Assembly (NCBI GenBank): GCA_001695595.3 | Contig: MBPM02000074.1 | Location: 352,367-416,366 of the forward strand | Direction of reading: 5' to 3' | DNA: 64,000 bases | From: Plasmopara viticola | Taxonomy: Eukaryota > Oomycota > Peronosporomycetes > Peronosporales > Peronosporaceae | Shown here: positions 36,749-47,700 of the stretch, piece after piece | Layout of the letters: each line of letters begins with the position of its first letter | How positions within the stretch are numbered: the first letter of the stretch is position 1 | Program-made: the position numbers and the translations under genes | Notes under the pieces: generated by a model | Database searches by the model: none | What the model saw: only the letters and a program-made list of their open reading frames with translations | What the model was told of the DNA's origin: nothing

Positions 36749-38318
36749 TAGGCGCGAAGTACTGTACCACCAGCCGGCAATCACCACTGTTGGCAAAGCA
36801 ATGTATGCTTGATAGTGCCGTTTTAACAAAATAGCAAAAATGTTTGGAGTGGTGCGGAGTTACATGTCACCGAATTTTTGTACTGGAAACCCCAAACGGA
36901 AAGGGATATTGGGCTTATACTAATAGCAAGCTGAGCAGTTTAAAGGCACTGCTAATACACGCTATAACGTAATGTGTTCGGTTAGGAAAGCGGCATCGAG
37001 CATATGCGTACAAAAAGCTTAGCAGTTTGTTGGCACTACTATTCCAAGCAAGGATGACATATATCCTAATGCATTGTACAAGGGCACTAGGAAACGCACT
37101 GGATTTCAAACCTTAACAAATAAGGAAGCCTTCGCGACGGTTAGTATGCTTAGTCGCATACTAGAGAAGTAGCTACAAGGGCTAACAAACACCTCAGAGA
37201 CGTTTAACTGTCTGGTCACACAACGTTTCGAGCACTATGGGTTTTGCCCAAGCACACTTCGATAATATGTTCCTCAAGATGATACATATATATGCTTAAA
37301 GTACCAATTGTAAGGTTTCGTGTATGCGCATAATCTGGTGCTGCACTTAACACCCATACTGAAAGCAGGGGGAAAGAAAAAAATCTCATTTAAGCATCCG
37401 TTGCGGTCGTGACATCAACAGACGTCGTCACTTTACATTAGGGGTTCGCACCAAGGTTTTGAGTTTTTTAACCAAGTACTAGCAGCACCTCCTGCTATAG
37501 TAATGCCAGAATTGCATAATTTTGCTGGATCGGACAATCAAGATAGTTGGTTGTTGTGATCATTGCACCAATGGCATCCGAGGTATCCATTCGTTCTGGA
37601 TATATCAGACGCTGTAGTAGCCCATTGTTAACAGCTAAAGTCGTACCTGGAACCAGAATAGTGGCTACCGTCGTCGCAGCATTGACTGAATTATGTCAAA
37701 ACAAGTTCTTTGTGTGAAAGTTGCAGTATTACTTCCATTTTGTGGGAAATTAAGACTGCATGCATCATCTGGAGATAGCTAGCAATCTGCGCCGCTTTTT
37801 GATAAATTATCACAACATTTAGTCTGAGCTCGCAAATTGTTTTAATAATTTTTTTAGTCGTTGCTGGTAATTTTACTATTACTGTTAATTTTGACCGCTT
37901 TTGTTTCATGTTTTAGCCCTTAATCCTACCGCGAGATAATTTAGAGTATCATTAACAGCAGAGGCAGACGAATTTCAGGTCGTCACTACGTAAGGAAGGC
38001 CTAATTAAAGGCCGCCATAGCCAGTCGAAACATTTAGCTGCGAAATTGCACTTCCCAATTGATACGAGCCGTAGTCATCATCAACGGCATTTACGGCACG
38101 CATGTCTATGCTAATACGGATAACCGGATCAGGACTAGTCGTCCTGTAATAATGAATATGCTAATTGCGTGCTTTCAGTCGTTATGGAAAGTGTGAATCA
38201 TTGCATCCATTTTCAAGTAAGCATCCTACACTGATTTCAAAATTACATTAGGCTGAGCGAAGCTCGTGAGTCCTTGACGCGCGAGCAAACTCTTCAGTTC
38301 TCGAGCAATTCGGTGATA

Positions 38319-38559
38319 TTGTAATGTAATGTATTACGTTATCGCGTTGCCAAGTTCTAGTCTCAGTCTGGCTAGTCCACGGCATAGAGTAGTGTCCGCA
38401 TACGTCGGGTCTCGTTCGGCGGGCAGTGCATCCACCACCGAGGTCGTGAGGGTCTTCCATTATTTTGCTTAGCTATGACTTGGTAAGAGCCCCGAAGCGC
38501 GCGAGCATATAGCCCCCGCGCTTGGAAGGAGGGCGTCACCCCAACCTTTTCCAAGCGCG
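38319..38559 (-). mobile_element. SINE-like element with TSD, copy B
   Basis: Copy B of the 17579-17819 insertion, flanked by the same 11 bp repeat. The pentamer tail differs slightly (two units read taatg instead of tattg on the plus strand). The insertion predates separation of the copies. Confidence 0.62.
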
Positions 38560-39011
38560 ATTCGGTGATATGGCCACTAATAAACTACAAGAATTCGCAG
38601 GTCAGCTAAATGTGCATATCAAAAGCTCGAGAGCTCGCCCTAAATTAATTTATAGGTTTAATTGTCCAAAGATGAATTTGTTACTAACAAAGAATATCGC
38701 GAAATCTCTTAAACGCTTTGAATCGTGTTTATAAGAATGAGAGTGTATGTTGCGCAAAGCGATCATAGACGGCACTTAGAATGACAAAGTCGGAGGAATT
38801 GCTTTCAACTATTATGACGGATGCGTTAAAATACGTGTACTTTGAATCAGTGTGCTTCTTTTTATGACACATCTTGATACTTGCACTGATAAGATCAATT
38901 TCTTTACGATGTCAGATGCTGTGTGTTTTTCGATTTTCGGGTACTTATCGGTATGATGGTATTCAAACGGGTTCATGTTTTTCGAGATCTTGAACAGAGC
39001 CATGTCAAAAA

Positions 39012-39022
39012 CCCAGCGTTGA
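39012..39022 (+). promoter_or_regulatory. Conserved motif upstream of CRN-a, copy B
   Basis: Identical to 18271-18281 and at the same distance from the CRN-a relic. Confidence 0.45.
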
Positions 39023-39045
39023 GTTGCACCGTCTGATAAGCTGAA

Positions 39046-39352
39046 ATGCGAATGAAGAGAACGTCCCAAGCTGTTTTGCGCTGTGGTCGGGGAGAGAGGG
39101 GATGCGTTTCCCGTGACTATCTATGCGAGCAAAGTTGTGGGAAATTTGACGAAGGCGATCAAGAAGGAGAAGGCGAGGCAAATCACTATAAAGCTTGGGA
39201 ATTGCAGCTCTATTTCGCCCGGCAGTGCGACAGCACGTGGCTCAAATCAAGCACAGATGATGTGAAGCAGCTTAAGAAAGGGGAAAAGACTGCTCTGATC
39301 GGAGAGCTGGCACACGAAATCCAAACAAATCCACGTGCTGGTGGTGGTTCCG
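39046..39352 (+). pseudogene. CRN-a: Crinkler N-terminal relic, copy B
   Basis: Copy B of 18305-18609. One frame holds KLFC to about 39190; a second holds ELQLYFARQ and the following charged stretch. HVLVVVP (39332-39352) returns to the first frame and is followed by TAG. The frameshift before LYFARQ and the TAG after HVLVVVP are shared with copy A, so this gene was dead before the copies separated. Copy B is slightly better preserved: one frame stays open from an ATG at 39046 to the stop at 39360. Confidence 0.86.
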
Positions 39353-39849
39353 TAGCATGACGACCTTCGTTCTCCTGCCATGACTCTTTTAAAGGCGCTT
39401 GGGCTTCAATGCTGAGTTCGCAGCAGTGTGTCTGCTCCGCGCTGAAAACTTTGTTGCCATTGCGGATTGCAAGATCAATAGAAAGGGCTGCCTCGGATAC
39501 GTGGATCGAAGATCGTCCATGTCGTCGCGAATAGGCCGATTTAAAAATGATCAAACGCGTTTTTCAAGGCTAAAAAGCAGCAACTCATTTCTCATGTCGT
39601 CAATGTAATCATCACAAGCGACAGATATTTATCGGTGCGACGAAACAAATCAGACGCAATCACGAGCGACATCGGAAAAGCAACATTGAGCAGCATGCAT
39701 CAAACCCACGATTTCGTTCGGCTGTAGCATCCATAAAAGTTGCGCAAATTGTCTTTGGAATCTCTGTTTCGGTCAGTGAGAGTCCTGGGGGAAAGTGTGA
39801 CGGCTTGAGGCACACGCGCTTCAAAAAAGAGTCATAGCAGGAGGACGGA

Positions 39850-40185
39850 GGTCGTCAAGCGACAAAACCACCACCAACACGTGGGTTTGCTTGAATTTCG
39901 GTTCTGGCATCGCCTCGATAACCTCATCAAGGCCAAACTCTCCCATTTGTTCTTTGTCTGTGTCAGTTCTATGATAAGAGCAGTCTTTCCCCTTTCTCGA
40001 GCTTCTCCACATCACCTGAGCTTGATTCGAGCCACGTGTTGTCGCAAGGCCGGGCGAAGAAGGGCTGCAGTTCCCGAGCTTCACATGGGATGTACTTTGC
40101 CTTCTCCTTCTTGTCCACCTTTTTTAAAACTCCCACAGATTCCCTCACATCGGTAGTCACTGGAAACGCGCTCCCAGCCACAGCT
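39850..40185 (-). pseudogene. CRN-b: Crinkler N-terminal relic, copy B
   Basis: Counterpart of 19090-19425. The first LFLAK-domain segment is open from about 40184 to 39969. A second frame (40084-39821) covers the linker and an intact THVLVVV (HVLVVV at 39866-39883), followed by LSLDDLRPPAMTLF and a stop. So the HVLVVV break in copy A is private to A, whereas the missing start and the internal frame change are shared. Confidence 0.84.
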
Positions 40186-40243
40186 TGAGTAAGTTTTTAA
40201 TTGGTTAGGGACGATGTTTTTTTTCGTATTTCATCCAATCGGT

Positions 40244-40254
40244 TCAGCGCTGGG
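40244..40254 (-). promoter_or_regulatory. Conserved motif upstream of CRN-b, copy B
   Basis: Same sequence and spacing as 19480-19490. Confidence 0.42.
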
Positions 40255-40929
40255 TTTTCGGGGTGACAAAACAGGATGTCGACCCGGACCGCATCTAAAA
40301 GAGAGTACTTTTCTATCATTTGCTTTGTTATATAAAAGTATCAAGGTAGGGCTCAAGTGCCTATAAGGGATTTTGAAGCAGGTAGAAGCGATTCCAGTCG
40401 CTTGAGCAATCGTGGTAAAATGAGGCAAAGGACTCAAGCGACAATGGCGACTTGAATGCTCTCGAGATGGCAGACAGTGACGACATGTAGACAAGGAAAT
40501 GGTGAAGGGCTAAAATGAGAAATACACCACGTCAAATAAGAATAAATTCTACCCACGGTTCGACTGCGATTGTGGTGATACATACGTTCGTAAGCACAGG
40601 TCAAGACACTGAGAGAAAGCAACATCGACTTGAAAGTAAAAGAGCAAGACTAAATATCCATCATTAAAAGAAAACTTAGAAGATTCCTCATTTTTTAGAC
40701 ATTGATCAGGTTATTTTTTCAATTGTAACACATACGCATCAACATCCTCCAACAATGTGACGTATGAAAGATGTAACCACGCACGCAAATAGTTAGATAT
40801 GCGTTGTTTATAGGATCATATATGCCGAGCAAGATTCGTGCACCTAATTACTCGATTTTTAATGTGCTACACATGCTGCACTGATATTGATAAGTGAGAG
40901 ATTGCTGCAGTTGTTGGGTATCTAAGTAT

Positions 40930-41800
40930 CAATTTTGTTTCACGGATCCAGACGCAAGCGACGGTGAAGATCAGGCGACGCAAGTGCTGATGTTGGTACG
41001 ATCGTTTTGTGTGCTATCATATATGTGAAGGGTACACCGCAGAGGAAGGGATGATACATACTCCTGCTCCAATTTATGCTGCTTTTACTGCTGCCTTCAA
41101 ACCAGCCTGCACTTTTGACCTAACAGATGAAGATGCATCAACGATCGCGTGTGGTGTGATGAATGCGATCAATTTACCGAAAGCATGGATGTAATGAAAG
41201 GTGCAGTCGAAGATTTAGTATAAAACTCCTTTTTCGTATGTGACTCAATCAATGGACGTGACCACGAACAGAAGCAGCGTGAGATCATTGGGATAAAGCA
41301 TCGACCGAGACAAGCAATTTATAAATACTATCCATGAAGTTGACATGCTAATCCATGGGTATGCCATCTCCAGGTATGGCGGTGTCATCCCCATCATGCC
41401 AGAGCAGAGGTTAAATATCCAGTCTAAGAAGTCAATCATTTGACACCGTATGAGAATCTCCCACGCATCACCATCTACAAGACGTCAGATGAAATTTATC
41501 AAATTTTACGCGCTGTCAGTGGATTGAGTAGAAGCAAAATACGTCAACCGGGCATCCTGTTGATCTGCCCACTTCAAGCAGAACACTTCGACAATGTGCT
41601 TGAATGAAAAGTCATCTTTGCTCTAGAGACTCAAGTTCTCGAACGATGTCGCGAACACGACATCATTGAAGAAACGAATCAGCTTACGCGAGAGAAGGTT
41701 TCGGCAATTGAACCAAAGCGAAAGATTCGGGATTGAGAACTTGACAATAAAGAAGCGGGTTTTCGAATTAGTGGCGATAGTGATGTAAACTCAACACTCA
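40930..41800 (+). pseudogene. Unrecognised decayed gene, copy B
   Basis: Counterpart of 20152-21114. The acidic start is shortened by deletion. The middle (41009-41194) keeps TAAFKPACTFDLTDEDAST, and the coiled-coil-like end (about 41650-41720) is readable as CREHDIIEETNQLTREKVSA. Stops and frame changes are numerous. Family unknown. Confidence 0.4.
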
Positions 41801-41862
41801 GTAGTGAGTATTACTCAGATAGTGTAAAATTTTAAGGCACACCCCTTTAAATGCTTTCAACA
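41420..41862. repeat. Left inverted-repeat arm at CRN-c, copy B
   Basis: About 440 bp that recur inverted at 43857-44300 with roughly 80-85 percent identity by eye. It covers the 3' part of the decayed plus-strand gene, the spacer and the last codons of CRN-c. Confidence 0.82.
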
Positions 41863-43734
41863 AACACATCTAATGCAACAATATACTGCCTCACACTCGC
41901 TAATGTTCCTGATCTCTGGCGAACTTCATTGGTCATGATTCCAATCGTTTGCTTTCGACAGTGGGGCGCTAAATTGCTTGGAACCACGAAACTAAAGTAG
42001 AGCTGATACGTGGGGATGCCAATGCCGTTCAGCCAGAGCAAAAAGCGACGCGATGGTGCAGCTTCAATTCCGTGATCCAGAGTAAGGGTCATGTGCAAGC
42101 CATAACATCTAGTGTTCTTGCCATCCAAGATGAAAGCATCCAACGCACCAAATGTACCTTGATTTTGGCTGGTAGTATGTCAAGCGTTGAGAAATAGAAC
42201 GAATCTCTTCAAGAGTGGAGAACCGTACCATTGGCATGTTCCTCGGAACGATCAACCTAACGCGCTTCTTCGAGCACAACGAACGGAGCTGTTGATGTCC
42301 TTGTTTGTGCACTTTAAACCATCTGTGGCAAAGCATCTCGTATATTTTGCCTTAAACGACGGATGTACTTCCCGAATCGTCGTTGGCGAGTGCAATTGCA
42401 AATTCCGATACTCTTTGCAGACTGTCTTCGTTTACTTGAGCAACGAACTCCTCGGCAATGTACTTGGACAACAAAACAAGATAGAAATTCGCTCAAAAGT
42501 CTTCTCTGCTCGGTACCATCTCGAAAACGCGGTGACTATAATTTCCATCTCGCACAGCATGATTTCTTTTGGCATATGATATAATATCAAACGCACTGAA
42601 TGAAGCGATAGCCTTCTGAAGTTCTGCGTCATCCTCAAGCTCTGTCTCAGTGACGATAAATCTTGGAATTCCACTAAACTTGTCGTATCGCGAGATCAAA
42701 ACGTCTTCTGCTAGTTCGATACCATCATCAAGCAGTAGGTTGTAATCTTGAAGCTCTTTCAGACTCCACACTGGCAAGATGTACTTGTACGAGGCAACTT
42801 TTGCGTAGTCGTTCATGCCATCAAGTCCAATGGAAGTAAATAAGATTGATACTCCATCTCAACCGGTAAGTTTCGATGAATTTTCTTCGATGAGCCAAAG
42901 CACGCGGTGCTAATCTTGAATTAAAAAAGCTTCCGACGCGTTCACCTCAATAAACTCCCTGCTTCCAGCATAAAACTTGTGGTATCTGTTTCCAAAATCA
43001 ACACCAAATCAAACGAACACAGCTCCTTGACTTTCTCTTGATGTCCCACTAGAAGCCGAAAGATGCAATAGAGGAAAAAACAACTCTTCCCAGTGCCTGG
43101 ATTTCCCGTCACGATCATGTTAACGACTTCCTAAGCTTCGAAACACGTATTCACCTTGCGCATTAGCTCTGCAAAAATCACAGCATATGCATCTCGTTCT
43201 ACAACCTTCCTGTGTTGCTTCATCGGATGTGCCAACGGTGGAAATCTGGCCATCTCAAAGTACCTTGTGAATTGGTCAGTTTCGTTAGCATCCAGCTTTC
43301 GTTTCTTCTTTTGGACGAAAAATGCGTCGTTAGCAAACTAGTCATTTACTCGAATACGCTTTCCACCGTCGTCATGCGACGGAACCACGACCAACACGTG
43401 GATTTGCTTGCTTTTCGGTTCTGGCATCTCCTAAAGAACCTCCTCAAGGCCAAACTCTCCCTGTAGTTCTTTGTCTTTGTAAGTCAAGTTTTTGATAAGC
43501 ACAGTCTTTTCCCCTCTCTTAAGCTTCTTCACGTCATCTGTGCTTGAGCCAAACTACGCAATCGCCCTTTTTGGCGAGGAACATTTGCAGCTTGTCCACA
43601 TCGACCGCCTTGAGATCGTTCTCCTTCTTCGCCTTAATAGCATCCTTCAGATGGCCAACCAGCTGACTCGCCTCGATGTCCACTGGGAACATGTTTTCCT
43701 TCACACCGACGAGCGCGCACACCAGCGTCACCAT
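41847..43734 (-). pseudogene. CRN-c: Crinkler with P-loop NTPase, copy B
   Basis: ATG at 43734. LQMFLAKK is followed by the same frame change as in copy A. HVLVVVP (43380-43400) is intact. The P-loop GTGKS is present (43083-43106). The middle segment deleted in copy A is kept, including YILPVWSLKELQDYNLLLDD and SRYDKF before IPRFIV, typical of the CRN NTPase region. The normal stop is present (41847-41849). Private breaks: TAG near 43338-43340, TAG at 43131-43133, a one-base deletion near 43000 and another frame change near 42510. The TAA at 42352-42354 is shared with copy A. Full span 1.9 kb, suited to a protein of about 630 residues. Inactive as sequenced. Confidence 0.92.
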
Positions 43735-43794
43735 GTTTCTTATAGAGAAAGGGACGTGCTTTCTATCCGTATTCCAGCAAATCAACTGTTGCAA

Positions 43795-43805
43795 TTCAGC
43801 GTTGA
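43795..43805 (-). promoter_or_regulatory. Conserved motif upstream of CRN-c, copy B
   Basis: Minus strand tcaacgctgaa, 61 bp upstream of the ATG. Two bases differ from copy A at the outer edge; the palindromic core is kept. Confidence 0.45.
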
Positions 43806-43856
43806 GATTGCCTACTTGGGTGATTAAACAACTGCAAAAGATATTTTTTCTTTCGC

Positions 43857-44300
43857 TCTGAAAGCATTTAAAGGGGTGTGCCTTAAAATTTCAAGAAATT
43901 CTCACTACTGAGTGTTGAGTTTACATCAGTATCGTCACTAATTTCAAAACCTCTCAATATTGACACCCGCTTCTCCATTGTCAATTTCTTAATCCTGATT
44001 CTTTCGCTCTTGTTCAATTGCCGAAACTTTCTCACGCGTAAGCTGATTCGTTTCTTCAATGATGTCGTGTTCGCGACATCATTCGAGAACTTGAGTCACT
44101 TATGCAAAGATGAATTCTCATCTACGCACATTGTCGAAGTGCCCTGCTGGAAGTGGGCAGATTGGTGGGACGCCCGGTTGACGTGTTTTGCTTCTACCCC
44201 ATCCACTGACAGCGCATGAAATTCGATCAAGTATGTCTGACGTGGGAACTTCTCGATCGGTGTCAAGATGATTGACTTCATGCTCCGCATACGCTCTTTC
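43857..44300. repeat. Right inverted-repeat arm at CRN-c, copy B
   Basis: Inverted copy of 41420-41862. The minus strand here reads a segment (44290-44096, LSVDGVEAKHVNRASHQSAH) nearly the same as the plus-strand frame at about 20830-20910. The part past 43934 has no counterpart beside copy A's right arm. Confidence 0.82.
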
Positions 44301-44525
44301 CTACTCTACGCACTCAATTTTATAAGAGAATAGAGCTTGAGCAGACAAGCTTGTGCTTGACACGAGGTAAGTAGCATGAACATTCGGTAAAGGTACCAAC
44401 GTAAAAGAATTGTATCATAGACTTTGGCATCACTTTATGATATTTAACGCATTCAAACGCAAATGAAACAGCCCAAGTTGAAATGTGGTGTTGAGCCAAA
44501 AGCGAAGTTCGAAGCTAACCCTACT

Positions 44526-44617
44526 CGAGATATGAATATAATAAAACAAGTTCATTGTTTATAACATGTTCCTCCATGTTATAAACAATGAACTTGTTTT
44601 ATTATATTCATATCTCG
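44526..44617. repeat. Perfect hairpin, 43 bp arms, 6-base loop
   Basis: Bases 44526-44568 and 44575-44617 are exact reverse complements. The loop is ttcctc. The stem is AT-rich. No target-site duplication flanks it. A transcript would form a long perfect double-stranded stem, a possible small-RNA precursor. Alternatives are a fold-back element or a recent templated inversion. Confidence 0.96.
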
Positions 44618-44756
44618 GTTTGGGAGAGCAACAAGGCTAGTATGTATGATTCGTTATTGCTGAGCGATAAGATATACGATGTAATCAAACACGCACTGCT
44701 GGTTCATTAGATATCCAAGCAGATGGCAACAGCTTGCCAATGAGATATATAATATC

Positions 44757-44796
44757 AAGGAAGTCACTTTTCCGGATTCAGAAAAGTGACTTCCTT
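44757..44796. repeat. Perfect hairpin, 16 bp arms
   Basis: Bases 44757-44772 and 44781-44796 are exact inverted copies with an 8-base loop, only 140 bp from the longer hairpin. It may act as a stem-loop on either strand; no T-run follows to suggest a terminator. Confidence 0.92.
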
Positions 44797-47700
44797 TAGA
44801 AACAAAGACTAACAACACATTTTGTGAACCTCCACCAAGCCGAAGATAAAGTCGAGGCATATTGAAATTAAACAGTCCGCCGTAAGTGGACCACAGCTCT
44901 CATCCGAATCGCATTACGTATCTGGCCTTCAGCAGACCACACGTGCTTCAAGTGAGCGTTGCCCAGTCCGTTTTTAATCACAGCATCGTAAAATAGAAGG
45001 CTTGCAGGAAGACGTGCGATCTTCCGGTAAACGACTATTCACAATACCGTGTCGTAAGAAATCAGAGTGTGCGATAGAAGACAAACTAAAGGCTCATTTA
45101 CTAGAATGATTTTATGTAGTTATCACCTTTAATTCGTAACAAGCATCTAAATTCGTCATTGCGACCGGCAGAGGCTCTAAACTTTTACCCTATAAATTGC
45201 CGCATTATAGAGATACAGTCAGGATGCTTGTTGAGTGCCATTGTTTATTAAAAGAGAGAGCCATATTTTAACGAAAAAGCTCCGCTTTATGTAATGATCT
45301 ATCACTGCCTTTCCGAGTAAGACTTGGTTTTACGTCTATTTATTTCCGACGGTGACCAAATAGGCGACGAACCAGGCTGCTCGTGGGCCCGAACACTCAA
45401 CGACAATCAAGCAGGCTATTAACAATGCTATCTCGCAGCCAAAGGCTTCTCCTGCACTTTAAGCTTTGAGTCGTGAGCAAAGGTACAAAGCCAAATACAC
45501 CGTTGTCGAAACAGCTTTATTAGCCGGCGGTATGTATGTTGGGCTTGTCGTCAGACTTATTGATCATTCGAAAGCTCTCACTTCTCAGAACAGACAAGGC
45601 TACGGCAAGTCCCAGCGGCAAAACGCGATGGGAATTCTCGCTGATGGTAATCTCAACGGAGAGCACTATGAAGAGGATGAAGCCAATGACCAAAATTAAG
45701 TGTACATGGACCTCAATTTTGTGACTAATGAGCTAGCAGGGTAGCCTCAATTCTATTTGACAACGGATCTTGCGCCTGCGAGATAAGAGTATCCTTAGTA
45801 GAAAAAAGACAGGTCATTTAAAAGATTGCTCGGCTTTAGTATAAAGCCAACTTAAATACGCTCGACGCTCTCGTAAGAAAGTACCTTTACTCCACAACAC
45901 GATTCAAATTGAAGTACAGCCGGCCTAGACTACCAAGCGGTCGGTTGATGCCGCTCCCACTTCGGCTACATGCCTTTTTCGTCAGAAGCAACAACATTTG
46001 TGCGACTAAGTGTATGTTTACGAGCTTAAAACTAATGGGGATCAAGATGCTGGTTCATTTGGTATTTTCCCGTGCCATTGAGACCCTCATGGAGGATGTT
46101 AAATCGTTTGGACTCATTACTGATGGGCTACACGATCAGATTAACCTCCGAGCGTCATAGCGCGAGGTAGACCAATAATTTCAGAAAATTACATTCTCCA
46201 ATAAATTTCTGACTTAGCTGGCAATTCAAAGCGCACAGCTCTTCAGTGCTCACTTTCTTGGATATACGGCTAATAAGTTGATGGCCATCGGCGCTATTAC
46301 CCGCCTATGGACACCTGTACTTGTCTTACAAACAAGGTTTAGTGCAAGAACAAGGCTTTGAGAAGGTGATGGGGAACATAAGGACTTTCATGAAGATCGA
46401 TGTCGCCGAAGATTAAAACTATATTATGACGCCCCATCTTGGGTAGAGCGTCATTGTCTCGGGAAGATCAGTGATGCACGCCAATTACTTTCATTACAGG
46501 GCCGTAAAGTATGTAATGGTATTTTATCTTGCTCGTACTTTCTGAGCTTTCCTTACCGAGCAGAAGGTTATAGTACTGCGTCCCCTTTAATTACATTGTC
46601 TTTACCGCGTTTGCTGGAAGTTTTCATCTAGGGCACCAGCAATTGCATTTCTTAAACTGCTATCGGCGCAAGGCTGAATGCTTGCAAAATTGTAAAAAGA
46701 GGGCTAAAACTAGTGATCACAATGGCGTATGTGACCGAACTTTTGTCTACAAATTACAAAAATTTCTTGTGCTTCCCAGAGCAAGCTGTACTTGTAAGTG
46801 GTTTTATTGAGGCAGTGTTTGCCAGACGTTGTGGCTGCCCCTGGGTCTCTTTCGACTCCATCACGTCCAGAAGAATATGCTATCAAAAACTATGTCATAT
46901 GTCATGCTGCTTGATATTTAGTAATACTAATTGAAAAGGCGCCAAATGTCACCCTGGTGGTATATCAGCATGCGTTGTCGCCATTGACGATTCATAGACA
47001 AAGTACGAGTTTTAAACGTCCGCAGGCTCAAGCTGCGACTTTGACTCTACGGTAGACCTAACAGATCTTAGCACTTCGGCCGCTCGGTTGTGCGTACGAA
47101 TCACTATTAGATGCTCAAGACAGAAAAAAAAACTTATTTCCAACCTGCATAACAATTTATTGGAGCATTATGTGCCCTCAGAAGTATACCGCACTCCAGG
47201 TTCTTGTCATTTGTAGCAACGGCTCGAGCGTTATCATCCTAAGTAGAGTAGGATATCTGCCCACTCAAGCAAAGCAACTGCGATCGCTGTCAAGGTGAAA
47301 GCCAATCAATTTGTGTATCAACTTCTGCGATTAAAGATCACATTTATAGCTTCTAGTTTGCATCGCTTTTGTATGCCGGACAAAGCGTATATGCAAAGAG
47401 CTTTTTGCCCGGATGGTATGAGCTTAGCCATCGTCAGGTCTGAGCAAATGAGTTTCGGCGTGCACTATGAGCTTGTTTCGTTTATAATGTAGCGCATCAT
47501 TATAATTTGCAAAGATATACAACCATTCAGTCATTCGACGAAGCAAGTTGGGCGTATTCGTCGCCATCCCGATTAAAGTATGGCACTAGAATTTAGAAGC
47601 ATTTAAGATGCACTCAACATTTTACCAGTGTGTGTTTGATGGCAAGCAACTTTTTGTCATAAATGGAGTACTTTTGTTCATCAGCTCTAAGCTGGACAGG

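Larger units (their letters stand above)
25452..43934. repeat. 18 kb duplicated block, copy B
   Basis: Second copy of 4743-23045. Its left edge is the first base after the ten-N gap, so the true left extent of the duplication cannot be seen. Relative to copy A it carries a 19 bp palindromic insertion (36730-36748) and 252 extra bases in CRN-c (about 42671-42922), and it continues into a longer inverted-repeat arm beyond 43934. Features below are given for both copies because their lesions differ. Confidence 0.97.
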
